Below, in pieces: positions 25,281 through 34,502 of a stretch of DNA of 64,000 bases. The stretch covers positions 3,428,501 through 3,492,500 of the forward strand of contig NZ_JAPFCC010000001.1 in the NCBI RefSeq assembly GCF_025562715.2, given 5' to 3'. Position 1 is the first letter of the stretch. Each line of letters starts with the position of its first letter. The notes under the pieces are model-generated. The model was not told the DNA's origin, did not search any database, and saw only the letters and a list, made by a program, of their open reading frames with translations. The translations under genes and the position numbers were made by a program. This stretch comes from Endozoicomonas gorgoniicola (lineage in GTDB: Bacteria; Pseudomonadota; Gammaproteobacteria; Pseudomonadales; Endozoicomonadaceae).

Positions 25281-26984
25281 ATGCACCTGCCTGACTCACT
25301 ATTCTCCAGTACAGACAATGAACAGTTGCGTTCATTCGTCAAAAACCTTCTCGACACGGTCGAGAAGCAATCTGTGCAAATTGAAAGGCAGCGCGTTCAG
25401 ATCGAACAGCTGGTCGAAGAGAACGAACAGCTTCGAGCAGAAATTCGCCACCTGAAGAAGCACAAGGGCAAGCCTAAAATCAGGCCTAATGTCTCGGACA
25501 AGGGCGATGATCAGGAAGACAGCTCTTCTGCGGAAGACACTGATCAGGCTGCCGGGAAAAGTGACACTGATCGTCCGCCGAAAAGTAAACGACCACGATC
25601 ACAAGAAGCCGGTGAAACCGCTGCACCACCAATGACTGTTGACCGAGAGGAAATCTGTTCAATCGCTGCTCCCGGTGAGAACTGGCGCTTCAAGTGCTAT
25701 ATCGACTTTTTCCATACTGAGCTGGACTTGCGTTTTGTCACTACTCGCTACAGGCGTGAGTATTACACAACTCCGGAAGGCGGGGTGTCAGCCCCGCTAC
25801 CTGATCATGTGAAAGACCGTTTTGGCGACAACCTGAAAGCCCATCTGCTGGATTTTTATCATTCATGCAGTACGACACAGCCACTACTGCTATCTTGGCT
25901 GCACGACCATGGATGCTCAATATCAGAAGGTTCCCTGAGCAACATCCTGACGAAAGGCCATGATATTTTCCACCAGGAAAAAGAAGAATTGCTGGAAGCA
26001 GGGCTGACTTGCTCTGATTATCTCCAGGCCGACGACACAGGTGCTCGCCACCAAGGAAAAAACGGCTACTGCCTGTTTATCGGCAACCCTTATTTTTCCT
26101 ACTTCCATAGCAGCGACAGTAAGAGCAGGATTAATTTCCTGGGCTGTCTGCAAGGGCAGCAGCGGCTTTATCTTCTCAACGACGTTGCCATTGACTACAT
26201 GGAGAATCAGGTTGATGTGTCGAAGAAGTGGATCACTGCGCTATCCGAATGCGGCGAGAAGCGTTTCTCAACAGAAGAAGAGTGGGAGAGCTTCCTTAAC
26301 AGCATTGGTTGTGCTGCCCCGCAACAAAGGCGCTGGGCGACAGAGGGTGTTTTAAAGGCCGCATTGATGCTCAATCATCGCCTTGAGAACCTGATTATCC
26401 ATAGCGATGGAGCCCGGCAGTTTGATACAGCCTTTCAGCATTCGCTGTGTTGGTACCATGCGGGAAGAAACATGGACAAGCTGATACCGGCCAATGACCT
26501 GGAACGAGCCGCCCGTGACACCGTGCAGGATCAGTACTGGTGCCTCTACGACGACATTGAGGCCTACCAGAAAAAACCAACGGACAAGGAGAAACAGAAG
26601 CTCTACCAGGAGTTTGATCGTTGGGTAACACAGCGGGTTGACTACCCTGCCTTGCAGGCTGAGTTGGGCAAACTGATGGTTGTCAGGGAAGAGCTGTTAT
26701 TGGTTCTTGAGTATCCGTGGCTGCCACTGCACAACAACCTGAGCGAGAGGCAGATCAGAGAGTATGTGAAACGGCGAAAGGTTAGCGGTGGTACCCGGAG
26801 TAAACTTGGGAGGAAATGCCGCGACACCTTTGCCAGTTTGAAAAAGACCTGTAAACAACACGGGGTGTCCTTTGCCAACTATCTCAGGGACAGGCTGACT
26901 GGAACCAATCTGATTCCGCAGCTGGGGCATCTCATCCTGAAGGCATCAGGCTATCAGGAAACGGTTCTTGCCAATGGAATATGA
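25281..26984 (+). CDS. IS66-family transposase (TnpC-like)
   Basis: The 567-residue protein has the IS66 plan. A leucine-zipper-like coiled coil lies at about residues 25-60 (IERQRVQIEQLVEENEQLRAEI), then a charged linker. The DDE core shows YLQADDTGARHQGKNGYC, DGARQFD and a distal WLPLHNNLSERQIREYVKRRKVSGG. The usual accessory genes tnpA and tnpB are absent, as in single-gene IS66 relatives. I could not find matching inverted repeats or a target duplication, so the element's ends are not defined. Confidence 0.88.
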   Translation: MHLPDSLFSSTDNEQLRSFVKNLLDTVEKQSVQIERQRVQIEQLVEENEQLRAEIRHLKKHKGKPKIRPNVSDKGDDQEDSSSAEDTDQAAGKSDTDRPPKSKRPRSQEAGETAAPPMTVDREEICSIAAPGENWRFKCYIDFFHTELDLRFVTTRYRREYYTTPEGGVSAPLPDHVKDRFGDNLKAHLLDFYHSCSTTQPLLLSWLHDHGCSISEGSLSNILTKGHDIFHQEKEELLEAGLTCSDYLQADDTGARHQGKNGYCLFIGNPYFSYFHSSDSKSRINFLGCLQGQQRLYLLNDVAIDYMENQVDVSKKWITALSECGEKRFSTEEEWESFLNSIGCAAPQQRRWATEGVLKAALMLNHRLENLIIHSDGARQFDTAFQHSLCWYHAGRNMDKLIPANDLERAARDTVQDQYWCLYDDIEAYQKKPTDKEKQKLYQEFDRWVTQRVDYPALQAELGKLMVVREELLLVLEYPWLPLHNNLSERQIREYVKRRKVSGGTRSKLGRKCRDTFASLKKTCKQHGVSFANYLRDRLTGTNLIPQLGHLILKASGYQETVLANGI

Positions 26985-27465
26985 GCAGTTACGGCTGTGC
27001 CATAAGATAAGGAAAATGTTTTGTTAGCTGATTTCAAAGATTCTTTAAAAAAAGTCCGGCTATAAATTAACAATTGATGTGCATTATCCTTCTCATACAT
27101 AATCTGCTACCCCACACTCATAGTCAGACTGTAAGGGCAATGGCACTGACTCAAGGTTGGAGCCCTGAAGTACCAAAGCTTGCCCGGGGAAAGAACGACT
27201 ATAAAAATCGTAAACATTTTACCCCTGAGCAAGCTTAGTTCATCGTAAGGCATCCTGATCGTACACAGACTTCAGCTGACAAATCCACCTGGCGCTTTAG
27301 TTCATTCCATGATGATAGAGAGAATAGGGTAAAAACATAGCCAGCATCACTATTTATCGGAAAATAATTCTAGTGCTTTTAAATGGATAAAGTTAGAGCT
27401 TGCGTTATATTTGAACCAGCTATAATAGAGCCTTTCATAAATGAAAAGAAAATGGATAGTTGATC
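26985..27465. other. Non-coding stretch after the IS66 transposase
   Basis: These 480 bases hold no convincing gene. A 32-codon plus-strand frame from about 27139 (MALTQGWSPEVPKLARG...) reads coding-like but meets a stop, so it may be debris. The right end of the IS66-type element presumably lies in the first part. The last 100 bases are AT-rich and probably carry the promoter of the next gene. Confidence 0.4.
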
Positions 27466-28485
27466 ATGAAGTCGTATTTTTTGCGCATCCTTGCAGCGAT
27501 ACCATTGTTCACGGTGAGTCTTTTGGTTCAATCAAAACCATTATCAGCTACCCTTTTTGGTAACAGTGATCTTGGGCCTGATATAGGTCATAACTTCGTG
27601 GTTACCAAAGAAAGAGGCTTGAAGAGAAGTGGAACAACACCTACCGGAACCTGTGATACAAGATTTATAATTGCTGTTTCGGCAGGAACGTCTTTTACCA
27701 GAATTCGTATAGGATATATGCCAGAGGGTAGCAGGAAGCCAGAAATTATTTACAGGGGGAAACTGCCCAATAAAAATAATTATGTTGATAACAAACCCCT
27801 CGCTCTTATTAAAAAGCTAATCAGCGTTGGTTTAAGCGAGCTTATAAAAAAACAGATATACGGACAAAACCTCTGTTATGACCTCGGACTGGCTATGCAG
27901 ATCGAAAACATATTGACTGATGATGCCAGAGACCTTTTATTCAGTCTGGCCAAAGATACAAAATCCAGAGATATTGATCATTTTTCCTACCTTGAGGCTG
28001 CATGGCTGGGCACCTTTGATACCTATGAGACCAAAGGTCAGGGAATCTTAATTTCGGCAGGAGGGCTTGATGATCTTGAAATACTCGGGCTTACGACTAA
28101 TCGTGAAATTAACTTTGCCAGTTCAACTGGAACCTATCTTAAAGAACGTCTCTATGAAAAAGGGTATTTAGGGTGGTTTAATCGTTCTGGCTCATTGGTG
28201 TCTGAAAAAGATACCTTATCCCCTGATGAACAAGCCCAAAATATATCTGATTTTATTGACTTAATGGTAAATGCCCGCCCATACCTGCAAGGTTTGCCCA
28301 TTGTCCTGTATGATGCAAAAGAGTTTTCAGGTAATCCAAACCATTCAGAAGATTCTGAGCCTGAATATTACAGAGAAGTATTCGACTACCTGAAGATCAT
28401 TAAAGTGGTCAAAGAAAAAAGTGATGCAGCTCTGGACGGTGTTTTGATAAAAATGGCTCGTAAGAGGAACCCAGCGCTTTTATAG
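27466..28485 (+). CDS. Secreted hypothetical protein, possibly ASKHA-fold
   Basis: I place the start at ATG 27466. The product has a signal peptide (LRILAAIPLFTVSLLVQSKPLSA) and about 340 residues. FIIAVSAGTSFTRIRIG near residue 68 and GQGILISAGGLDDLEI near residue 200 loosely resemble the two phosphate loops of the actin/hexokinase/NTPDase (ASKHA) fold. The match is weak and acidic catalytic residues are not clear. No family is recognised. Neighbours give no functional clue. Confidence 0.5.
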   Translation: MKSYFLRILAAIPLFTVSLLVQSKPLSATLFGNSDLGPDIGHNFVVTKERGLKRSGTTPTGTCDTRFIIAVSAGTSFTRIRIGYMPEGSRKPEIIYRGKLPNKNNYVDNKPLALIKKLISVGLSELIKKQIYGQNLCYDLGLAMQIENILTDDARDLLFSLAKDTKSRDIDHFSYLEAAWLGTFDTYETKGQGILISAGGLDDLEILGLTTNREINFASSTGTYLKERLYEKGYLGWFNRSGSLVSEKDTLSPDEQAQNISDFIDLMVNARPYLQGLPIVLYDAKEFSGNPNHSEDSEPEYYREVFDYLKIIKVVKEKSDAALDGVLIKMARKRNPALL

Positions 28486-28743
28486 AAAGTCACTGGTATG
28501 TGAACTATGGGGTGATGCCTCCAGGCGTAGACCTGTCCACTACATTCTGAGTGCATCACCCTCACCCGCTCAATCAGTCTGGCAGCCAGAATCCTGCCTG
28601 TGCTAACCTCTCCTTCCTTTTAAGTATGAAAATGCAGCTCTCAGAGACTCTGTACTCATTTTCATGTTTTGGAGTGAGCTGCACTCTTATTTATTAAGAG
28701 CCGCTCATGACTGTTTGGCAACATTACACAATTGACTATTTTC

Positions 28744-29769
28744 ATGGAAAGACACTTTTGCAGTGACAACGCTTCCGGTGTTTGTCCGGAAGTCATGAAT
28801 GCTCTGATTCAGGTCAACCAGGGTCATACCGCCTCTTACGGTAACGATGCCCTGTCCCGGGATACTGAAACGCTGATCAGAAAAGAGCTGGGCAGGGAAT
28901 GCACTGTTTATTTCGTTTACAACGGCACGGCTGCTAATACCCTGGCCTGCAAAGCAGCCCTGAAAAGCTTTGAAAGCATTATCTGCCCCGACACCGCCCA
29001 TATTGTTACCCATGAAGTCGGCGCACCAATCAATGCCACAGGCAGCAAAATGCTGACGGTTCCGGCCACTGAAGGAAAAATCACTGCTGAACAGGTTCGC
29101 AGGGCGTATGCTGATGAAACGTATTGGGGGCCTCATGCCACCCGGCCCAGACTGGTCAGCATTACCCAGTCCACTGAGTGGGGAACCATTTACAGCCTTG
29201 AGGAGCTGGCGGATATTAAACAGGCCTGCAACGAACTGAACCTGCTGCTCCATGTCGATGGCTGTCGTCTGTACAATGCTGCGGTCGCACTTGGCTGCTC
29301 TCTGGCAGAACTGTGTGAGTACGTCGATATTCTGTCTCTGGGAGGCACCAAAAACGGTCTGATGTTTGGTGAAGCACTGGTATTTTTTGACCAGAGTGCT
29401 GCCGATGGCTTTTTGCACCTGCGAAAACAGGGTCTGCAACTGCACTCTAAAATGCGTTTTATCTCGGCACAGTTCCAGGCACTGTTTACGAACCGGCTAT
29501 GGTATAAAAATGCCTATCATGCCAACGAAATGGCAAAACGACTGGCAGAGGGTTTGAGTCAGATCAACAGTATTGACCTGCTCCACCCGGTACAAACCAA
29601 TCAGGTATTTGTGACTATGCCCGAAGCCATGGCAAAAGCACTGATCCGCATTGTTCCCTTTTACCCAAACGGGCCTGCTCCTGATGTTTACCGGTTTGTT
29701 ACGTCCTTCGATACCTGCCCTGAAGAAATCGAAACACTGTTAGAGGCTGCCAGAAAAGAGGTCAGCTAG
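28744..29769 (+). CDS. ltaE: Low-specificity L-threonine aldolase
   Basis: The 341-residue product, taken from ATG 28744, has the beta-eliminating lyase/threonine aldolase layout. These are FCSDNASGVCPEVMNAL at the start, YGNDALSRDTE, LLLHVDGCRLYNA and the PLP-binding Lys in SLGGTKNGLMFGE. It cleaves threonine or allo-threonine to glycine and acetaldehyde. A TTG start at 28732 is possible. Its end overlaps by eight bases with the convergent transporter gene. Confidence 0.9.
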   Translation: MERHFCSDNASGVCPEVMNALIQVNQGHTASYGNDALSRDTETLIRKELGRECTVYFVYNGTAANTLACKAALKSFESIICPDTAHIVTHEVGAPINATGSKMLTVPATEGKITAEQVRRAYADETYWGPHATRPRLVSITQSTEWGTIYSLEELADIKQACNELNLLLHVDGCRLYNAAVALGCSLAELCEYVDILSLGGTKNGLMFGEALVFFDQSAADGFLHLRKQGLQLHSKMRFISAQFQALFTNRLWYKNAYHANEMAKRLAEGLSQINSIDLLHPVQTNQVFVTMPEAMAKALIRIVPFYPNGPAPDVYRFVTSFDTCPEEIETLLEAARKEVS

Positions 29770-31036
29770 CGTTGTGCAAGGCTGGCAGCCTCCATGCTGC
29801 CAGCAGCCCCAGACCGCCGCTTGTCATCAGGTACCAGGCTGGTGCCTGAAGGCTGTTACTCCAGCCAATCAGTGCCATGGCAATCACCGGCGTTAAGCCT
29901 CCGAACAGAGCAAAACCGGCGTTGTAACAGAAGGCGATGCCTGAATAACGTACATTAACCGGAAACAAAATCGACAGGGTTACCAGCCCACCGGCCAGGG
30001 AACCCGCCATCAGTCCACTAAACAACATGACAAGATACACATCTGCACCGGATTCATACCAGTAAAACACCGGCACTGAAGACAGTACAATAAAGCTATA
30101 CGCTGCAAGCAGAAGACGACGGACAGGCAACAGGTCAGCCAGGTGTCCGGCAACAATGGTCACTAACGAGGTGAAAAAAATACCTATGCCACCAGCCAGC
30201 GCAACATCACTGTCAGGATAATTCAGAATTTTTGTCAGATAGCCCGGTGTAAACAAAAACAGCAACGTTATACAGCTTGCTCCCGGAGCAGTCAGAAGAA
30301 CACCAGTCAATAACTCACGTCGATGCCGTTGCAGCAGTTGTACCAGGGGGACAGCCGAACGCGTCTTGTGTTTAACGAGCTGTAAAAACAGACCAGACTC
30401 CTGAAAATGCTTGCGCACAATGTAACTGCAAATACCCAGCGTTCCTCCCAGCCAGAAAGGTACTCGCCAGCCCCACTCCTGCATGCTGTCTTCAGGCAGC
30501 CACCAGAGCATAAAGGCATTCACCAGCGAACCAAACAGGATTCCGTTCGTTAGTGCTGAAAACAGCAGGCTGATCACCAATCCACGACGATGATCAACCG
30601 TTTCACTCAGGTAGGTCATGGCACCGGGAATTTCTCCCCCGATAGAGAACCCCTGCAATATGCGCAGAAACACCAGCATCAGCGGCGCCCAGATGCCAAC
30701 CTGAGAATACGTTGGAAGACACCCCATCAGAAAGGTTGACAGTGCCATAACCAGAACCGTTGCGACAAAGACAGGTTTACGTCCAAAGCGGTCACCCAGA
30801 TGCCCAAACACAATCCCGCCTAATGGCCGGACAAGATACCCTATGGAAAAGGTCGCAAACGTTGTCAGCAGAGAAGTGTAAGTGTCGTGTCCGGGGAAAA
30901 ACTGATCGGCAATGTACGGTGCCATCAAGGCATAGATGATGAAATCATAAAGCTCCAGAAAACCACCCATTGAGGTTATAAATATTAATCCCAGCTGATC
31001 CCGGGATAAATTTACTGTGCTGTTGCTCATCACCAT
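29762..31036 (-). CDS. MFS transporter, metabolite:H+ symporter (MHS) type
   Basis: I choose ATG 31036, which has AGAAGG six bases upstream. The protein has 12 predicted helices and MHS/ProP-like motifs. They are GGFLELYDFIIYALMAPYIA in helix 1, RPLGGIVFGHLGDRFGRKPV in the loop 2-3 signature and ILQGFSIGGEIPGAMTYL in helix 4. Such permeases import carboxylates, betaine, proline or similar small solutes with protons. It is a paralogue of the gene at 32458-33771. The substrate is unknown. Confidence 0.88.
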   Translation of the reverse strand: MVMSNSTVNLSRDQLGLIFITSMGGFLELYDFIIYALMAPYIADQFFPGHDTYTSLLTTFATFSIGYLVRPLGGIVFGHLGDRFGRKPVFVATVLVMALSTFLMGCLPTYSQVGIWAPLMLVFLRILQGFSIGGEIPGAMTYLSETVDHRRGLVISLLFSALTNGILFGSLVNAFMLWWLPEDSMQEWGWRVPFWLGGTLGICSYIVRKHFQESGLFLQLVKHKTRSAVPLVQLLQRHRRELLTGVLLTAPGASCITLLFLFTPGYLTKILNYPDSDVALAGGIGIFFTSLVTIVAGHLADLLPVRRLLLAAYSFIVLSSVPVFYWYESGADVYLVMLFSGLMAGSLAGGLVTLSILFPVNVRYSGIAFCYNAGFALFGGLTPVIAMALIGWSNSLQAPAWYLMTSGGLGLLAAWRLPALHNAS

Positions 31037-31355
31037 GAAATACCTTCTCAACATCGGTTACCGCAGCCCGAACGTTATAGCCAGCCCGTTAACATCACCC
31101 CTAAACTGATGTACTGTACATAACCCCGGAATTTTTCAGTCATCGGGAATGACCAGTCTAGAAGCCAGATTGTCTGAGCGCAGGTTATTACGCAGTATTA
31201 CTCCCACGTTATGACGACTAAACTTGTAGCCAAACAGCAGTTCGCCATACCCTCTGAACACCGCCCTTATTCGTTAGATGGCGATATGGCATTTAACTTG
31301 AACTAAATTCCAAAAACTTAGTGCAAACATTATAAAATCAATCCAGGTCATTGAT
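31037..31355. other. Intergenic region with a gene remnant
   Basis: Apart from the minus-strand remnant at 31136-31261, the region holds no gene. The last 80 bases before the kinase-like gene are AT-rich and presumably contain its promoter. Confidence 0.4.
31136..31261 (-). pseudogene. Possible C-terminal remnant of outer-membrane phospholipase A
   Basis: A 41-codon minus-strand frame ends in TGA at 31136. It reads FRGYGELLFGYKF and HNVGVILRNN, close to the GYGESLIDYN...VGVGVMLND end of the PldA/OMPLA beta barrel as I remember it. The rest of the barrel is missing upstream, where in-frame stops appear. The call rests on one short stretch. Confidence 0.35.
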
Positions 31356-32348
31356 ATGAAAATAATGAATGCAAGATTTAAAATGGTCTTATTGATGAAG
31401 TTTTTTCTGTCTTCATATTTGCATGCATATGACTTTATACCATGTAATTCAGAGCAATTACATGGATGTGTCTCTGAAATTTTAAGCTCTATTAATATTA
31501 GACATTATGAATATTGTAATCTTGAACAGGTTTATTTTGGAAAAGAATCTGTTACTCAAGATGAATTCTATGTATTGACATGCCCATATGATAAATTATT
31601 TTTTAAACAGTCCAAAAATACTTTTCAAAATAATAATGTGATTATTAATTATTTATTGCAAAACTGCTTATCTAATCTCTGTTCTAGTTTAGTTAAACCA
31701 ATTGCTGAAGTTCATGCTTTAAATAAAACATCGCCTGCTCATTATTTAGTTTATCCCCACATAAATGGTGATACATTAAGCACTTTAAAAGAGCAGATGT
31801 TTCAAGGTGAGTTAAATAAAGGTCGATTAAATATTTTATATAGAACTATCGGATTGACACTTGGTACTATGCATAAGTCAGGAGTCAGCGAAGAAGTTGA
31901 TGATTTTATTTCGTTAAAATCTCATTTAGTGCATGGTGATTTACATAGCTCAAACATAATCATTAAATCTAATAACAATATCCACTTTGTAGATATAGAT
32001 GGTTTATCTGAATCACTAAAAGAACCTCAGTATTTGACTAAAGATATTCATTCAGTGACATTACAGGTTTTACCGACACACATATTGTTACTCGATGATC
32101 CATCGTTAGCTGCCTGGGTTGTTGCTATTCCGGAATTTGTTAATAGCTTTACAGAAGGCTATTGCAGTTCGATGAGTGCAATTGAATACAATCACTGTGA
32201 TTCGCAAATAAGAAATTACATAATCATGCTTTTGAAAAAAACCTATCGGTCATTTCTTGCCAAAGATAACTTAGCATCAGATGATGAATTAGAGCCTGTG
32301 TATATAAATTCATATGTATTGGAGAATAGATTGAGACAGTTGCTTTAG
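31356..32348 (+). CDS. AT-rich secreted kinase-fold protein (APH/choline-kinase-like)
   Basis: ATG 31356 follows AGGT. The N-terminus (MVLLMKFFLSSYLHAY) looks like a signal peptide. The 330-residue protein then has LVYPHINGDTL (hinge-like), HGDLHSSNIII at residues 193-203 and HFVDIDGL at 210-217. These correspond to the catalytic loop HGDxxxxN and the metal-binding Asp of aminoglycoside/choline-kinase-type phosphotransferases. It has many Cys in the N-lobe. The A+T content is far above that of its neighbours, which suggests recent transfer. A secreted kinase would need ATP outside the cytosol, such as in a host cell. Confidence 0.62.
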   Translation: MKIMNARFKMVLLMKFFLSSYLHAYDFIPCNSEQLHGCVSEILSSINIRHYEYCNLEQVYFGKESVTQDEFYVLTCPYDKLFFKQSKNTFQNNNVIINYLLQNCLSNLCSSLVKPIAEVHALNKTSPAHYLVYPHINGDTLSTLKEQMFQGELNKGRLNILYRTIGLTLGTMHKSGVSEEVDDFISLKSHLVHGDLHSSNIIIKSNNNIHFVDIDGLSESLKEPQYLTKDIHSVTLQVLPTHILLLDDPSLAAWVVAIPEFVNSFTEGYCSSMSAIEYNHCDSQIRNYIIMLLKKTYRSFLAKDNLASDDELEPVYINSYVLENRLRQLL

Positions 32349-32457
32349 CCATCTAACAAAGCGATTATCTTCAACACTTTCTTCACTCAGAATACGGGCG
32401 GTAATGATACCGTGTTCACAGACACCTTCGGCCTCTTTCCGGTACGTATCTGAAAAA

Positions 32458-33771
32458 CTACTGACCCTGACCTTTCCCCCTGTCTGTTACCATGGAGTAA
32501 TCAGGCCAGGTGACAAAAACAATCAGCAGCGAGAAGAGTGAAATAATCATCAGGTATATTGCCGGGCCGGTCGTTACACCAAACCACTTGACCAGCAGCG
32601 TGCTTGAAACCGGCGCAAGACCACCAAACAGAGTTATTCCCAGGTTATAGGTGATTGCCACCCCGGTATAGCGCACTTCCGTGGGAAACAGCCTTACCAG
32701 CATTGGCGGCAGCACCCCGGTCACAAATGCCGCAAGAATAGCTGACACCATCATGATCTTGCTGAGTTCAGCGCCTTCAGAACTGATGTACTGATAGTAA
32801 GGCAGGCTGGTACCGGCTATCAGCACAATACTGAACAACAGCAGCAGTTTATGGGAGTAACGATCATTCGCCAGCCCCATCAGCAGACAGATCGGGGCTG
32901 ACATAATATACGCCAGCGATGCCTGCCAGGCGACTTCATCACTGGCGAAGCCGTGTAATGTCACCAGATAGCCGGGCATATAGACTCCCAGAACAGTGAC
33001 GGCTGCGCCACATACGGCGATAATGCAGAACCCGCAGACAAAACCACGCAGATGGTTACGCACCAGTTCCAGAAACGGGACAGTCTGATGCTGTCGCACC
33101 TGATTCAGTGCCGTAAACAGTCCGGACTCATCAAACCGTCGTCGCATATAGAAACTAAGCCCTCCCAACAGGCCACCTATCCAGAAAGGTACCCGCCAGC
33201 CCCACTCCGTCATAACATCCAGCGGCAGAAACAGTGTCAGCAACCCATGCACAAAGGTCGCCAGAGAAAGCCCCAGCATTAACGACATAAACAGAATACC
33301 GATAACCAGCCCGCTGCGTCCGGGAGTGGTTTCACTCATGTAAGTCATCGCACCGGGCAGTTCACCTCCCAGAGAAAAACCCTGAAACAGTCGCAGTAAA
33401 ACCAGCAGGACAGGGGCAAAAATGCCAATGCTGTTATACGTTGGTATGCACCCAATCAAAACGGTGGTCAGTGCCATAATGGATATGGTTAATGTGAACG
33501 TTTTTTTACGTCCACGGCGATCACCAAGATGCCCGAAGAAAATACCACCAAGAGGTCGTGACAGGTAACCAACAGCAAAGGTTGCAAAGGTTCCCAGCAG
33601 AGAAGTCATCGGATCACTGGAAGGAAAAAAACACTCCGCAATATAACTCGCCATCATGGCATAAACCATGAAGTCATAGAGTTCCAGCATCCCTCCCAGG
33701 GAGATAGCAAATGCCAGTCGGTACTGTTCTTCTGGAACATTTGTACAGTGACGCATATTTTGCAGGGTCAC
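32458..33771 (-). CDS. MFS transporter, metabolite:H+ symporter (MHS) type
   Basis: I place the start at GTG 33771, which has GGGAG eight bases upstream; the longer frame begins at 33786. The motifs GGMLELYDFMVYAMMASYI, RPLGGIFFGHLGDRRGRKKT and LFQGFSLGGELPGAMTYM match the MHS branch and align along the whole length with the transporter at 29762-31036. The two are therefore paralogues flanking the AT-rich kinase-like gene. Twelve helices are predicted. The substrate is unknown. Confidence 0.87.
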   Translation of the reverse strand: MTLQNMRHCTNVPEEQYRLAFAISLGGMLELYDFMVYAMMASYIAECFFPSSDPMTSLLGTFATFAVGYLSRPLGGIFFGHLGDRRGRKKTFTLTISIMALTTVLIGCIPTYNSIGIFAPVLLVLLRLFQGFSLGGELPGAMTYMSETTPGRSGLVIGILFMSLMLGLSLATFVHGLLTLFLPLDVMTEWGWRVPFWIGGLLGGLSFYMRRRFDESGLFTALNQVRQHQTVPFLELVRNHLRGFVCGFCIIAVCGAAVTVLGVYMPGYLVTLHGFASDEVAWQASLAYIMSAPICLLMGLANDRYSHKLLLLFSIVLIAGTSLPYYQYISSEGAELSKIMMVSAILAAFVTGVLPPMLVRLFPTEVRYTGVAITYNLGITLFGGLAPVSSTLLVKWFGVTTGPAIYLMIISLFSLLIVFVTWPDYSMVTDRGKGQGQ

Positions 33772-33892
33772 TACACCGTCTCCCACCTGTTAGTTGAATA
33801 ACACAGACTAGTACATCGTTGCAGTGAGGATGGAGTGTCGGCTGGAATAAAAAGCAGACTGGAATAAAAAGAAGCTGATGTTTTGACCGGTA

Positions 33893-34285
33893 TTACTGAG
33901 GCGAAGCATGCAAATGAACGATTTTCCATTCATTACCAAGCTTCCTGAGAATATGAGTCGCTCTCAGCGACTGCAGTTCCGTGGCTGATCCCTCCGGCTT
34001 CATTCTGGTTTCAAACTGCCAGGTACTGCAACAGCCAATCACATCGCCAGACTCCCAGAACGATTCCAGCCGATATTGAACAGATTCGATTTCAAACTGG
34101 TCAAACAGGGATTCATACCAGACCCTGAGACCGCTGTGAGTGGTACAGCTGACATTTTCACTGCTCCAGAACAGCAGCTCGGCGTCCGGGGCGTAGTGCG
34201 CCAGCATGCCATCAATGTAGCGTTGCTGATAATTATCAGCCTGCTGGTTAAACAACGTGGTAATCGCTTCCGGTTGATTCTCCAT
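33893..34285 (-). CDS. NTF2/SnoaL-like domain protein
   Basis: The 130-residue protein starts with a helix (ITTLFNQQADNYQQRYIDGMLAHY) followed by strands with FWSSENV, then a long C-terminal sheet ending EWKIVHLHASP. This is the alpha+beta-barrel plan of the NTF2/SnoaL/DUF4440 superfamily. These domains bind small hydrophobic ligands or act as isomerases or cyclases, so the role is open. It stands alone on its strand. Confidence 0.75.
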   Translation of the reverse strand: MENQPEAITTLFNQQADNYQQRYIDGMLAHYAPDAELLFWSSENVSCTTHSGLRVWYESLFDQFEIESVQYRLESFWESGDVIGCCSTWQFETRMKPEGSATELQSLRATHILRKLGNEWKIVHLHASPQ

Positions 34286-34454
34286 CGCTCTAACCCCTGC
34301 CTTTAATTAATGTCTCTGGTTGACTCTTTATCAGATCACGCCCCCCAAGTATAGGTTTGATCAGACTTATCCAATCGATTGCTATGCTTAAGCGGCGTAT
34401 TGAGGCTGCAATCTCTGCCTTAACCATAAGGAGCCACCATAAGTAGCTACCATA

Positions 34455-34502
34455 GGAGCAACCATGAAAAGGAGCAACCATGAAAAGGAGCAACCATGAA
34501 AA
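34455..34502 (+). repeat. Three perfect 16-bp repeats, each a ribosome-binding site plus ATG
   Basis: The unit GGAGCAACCATGAAAA is present at 34455, 34471 and 34487. Each copy has GGAG and an ATG (34464, 34480, 34496). Since 16 is not a multiple of three, the three ATGs lie in different frames. The first two open peptides of 11 and 21 codons and only the third opens the downstream gene. Degenerate copies (GGAGCCACCATA) lie just upstream. Confidence 0.92.

Noticed and set aside
25227..27050. Complete IS66 element with defined ends
   Set aside because: I searched both flanks for matching inverted repeats and an 8-bp duplication and found none, so only the transposase gene is reported.
28705..29445. 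Long minus-strand open frame (246 codons)
   Set aside because: It is antisense to the well-supported threonine aldolase gene and has no family motif or ribosome-binding site.
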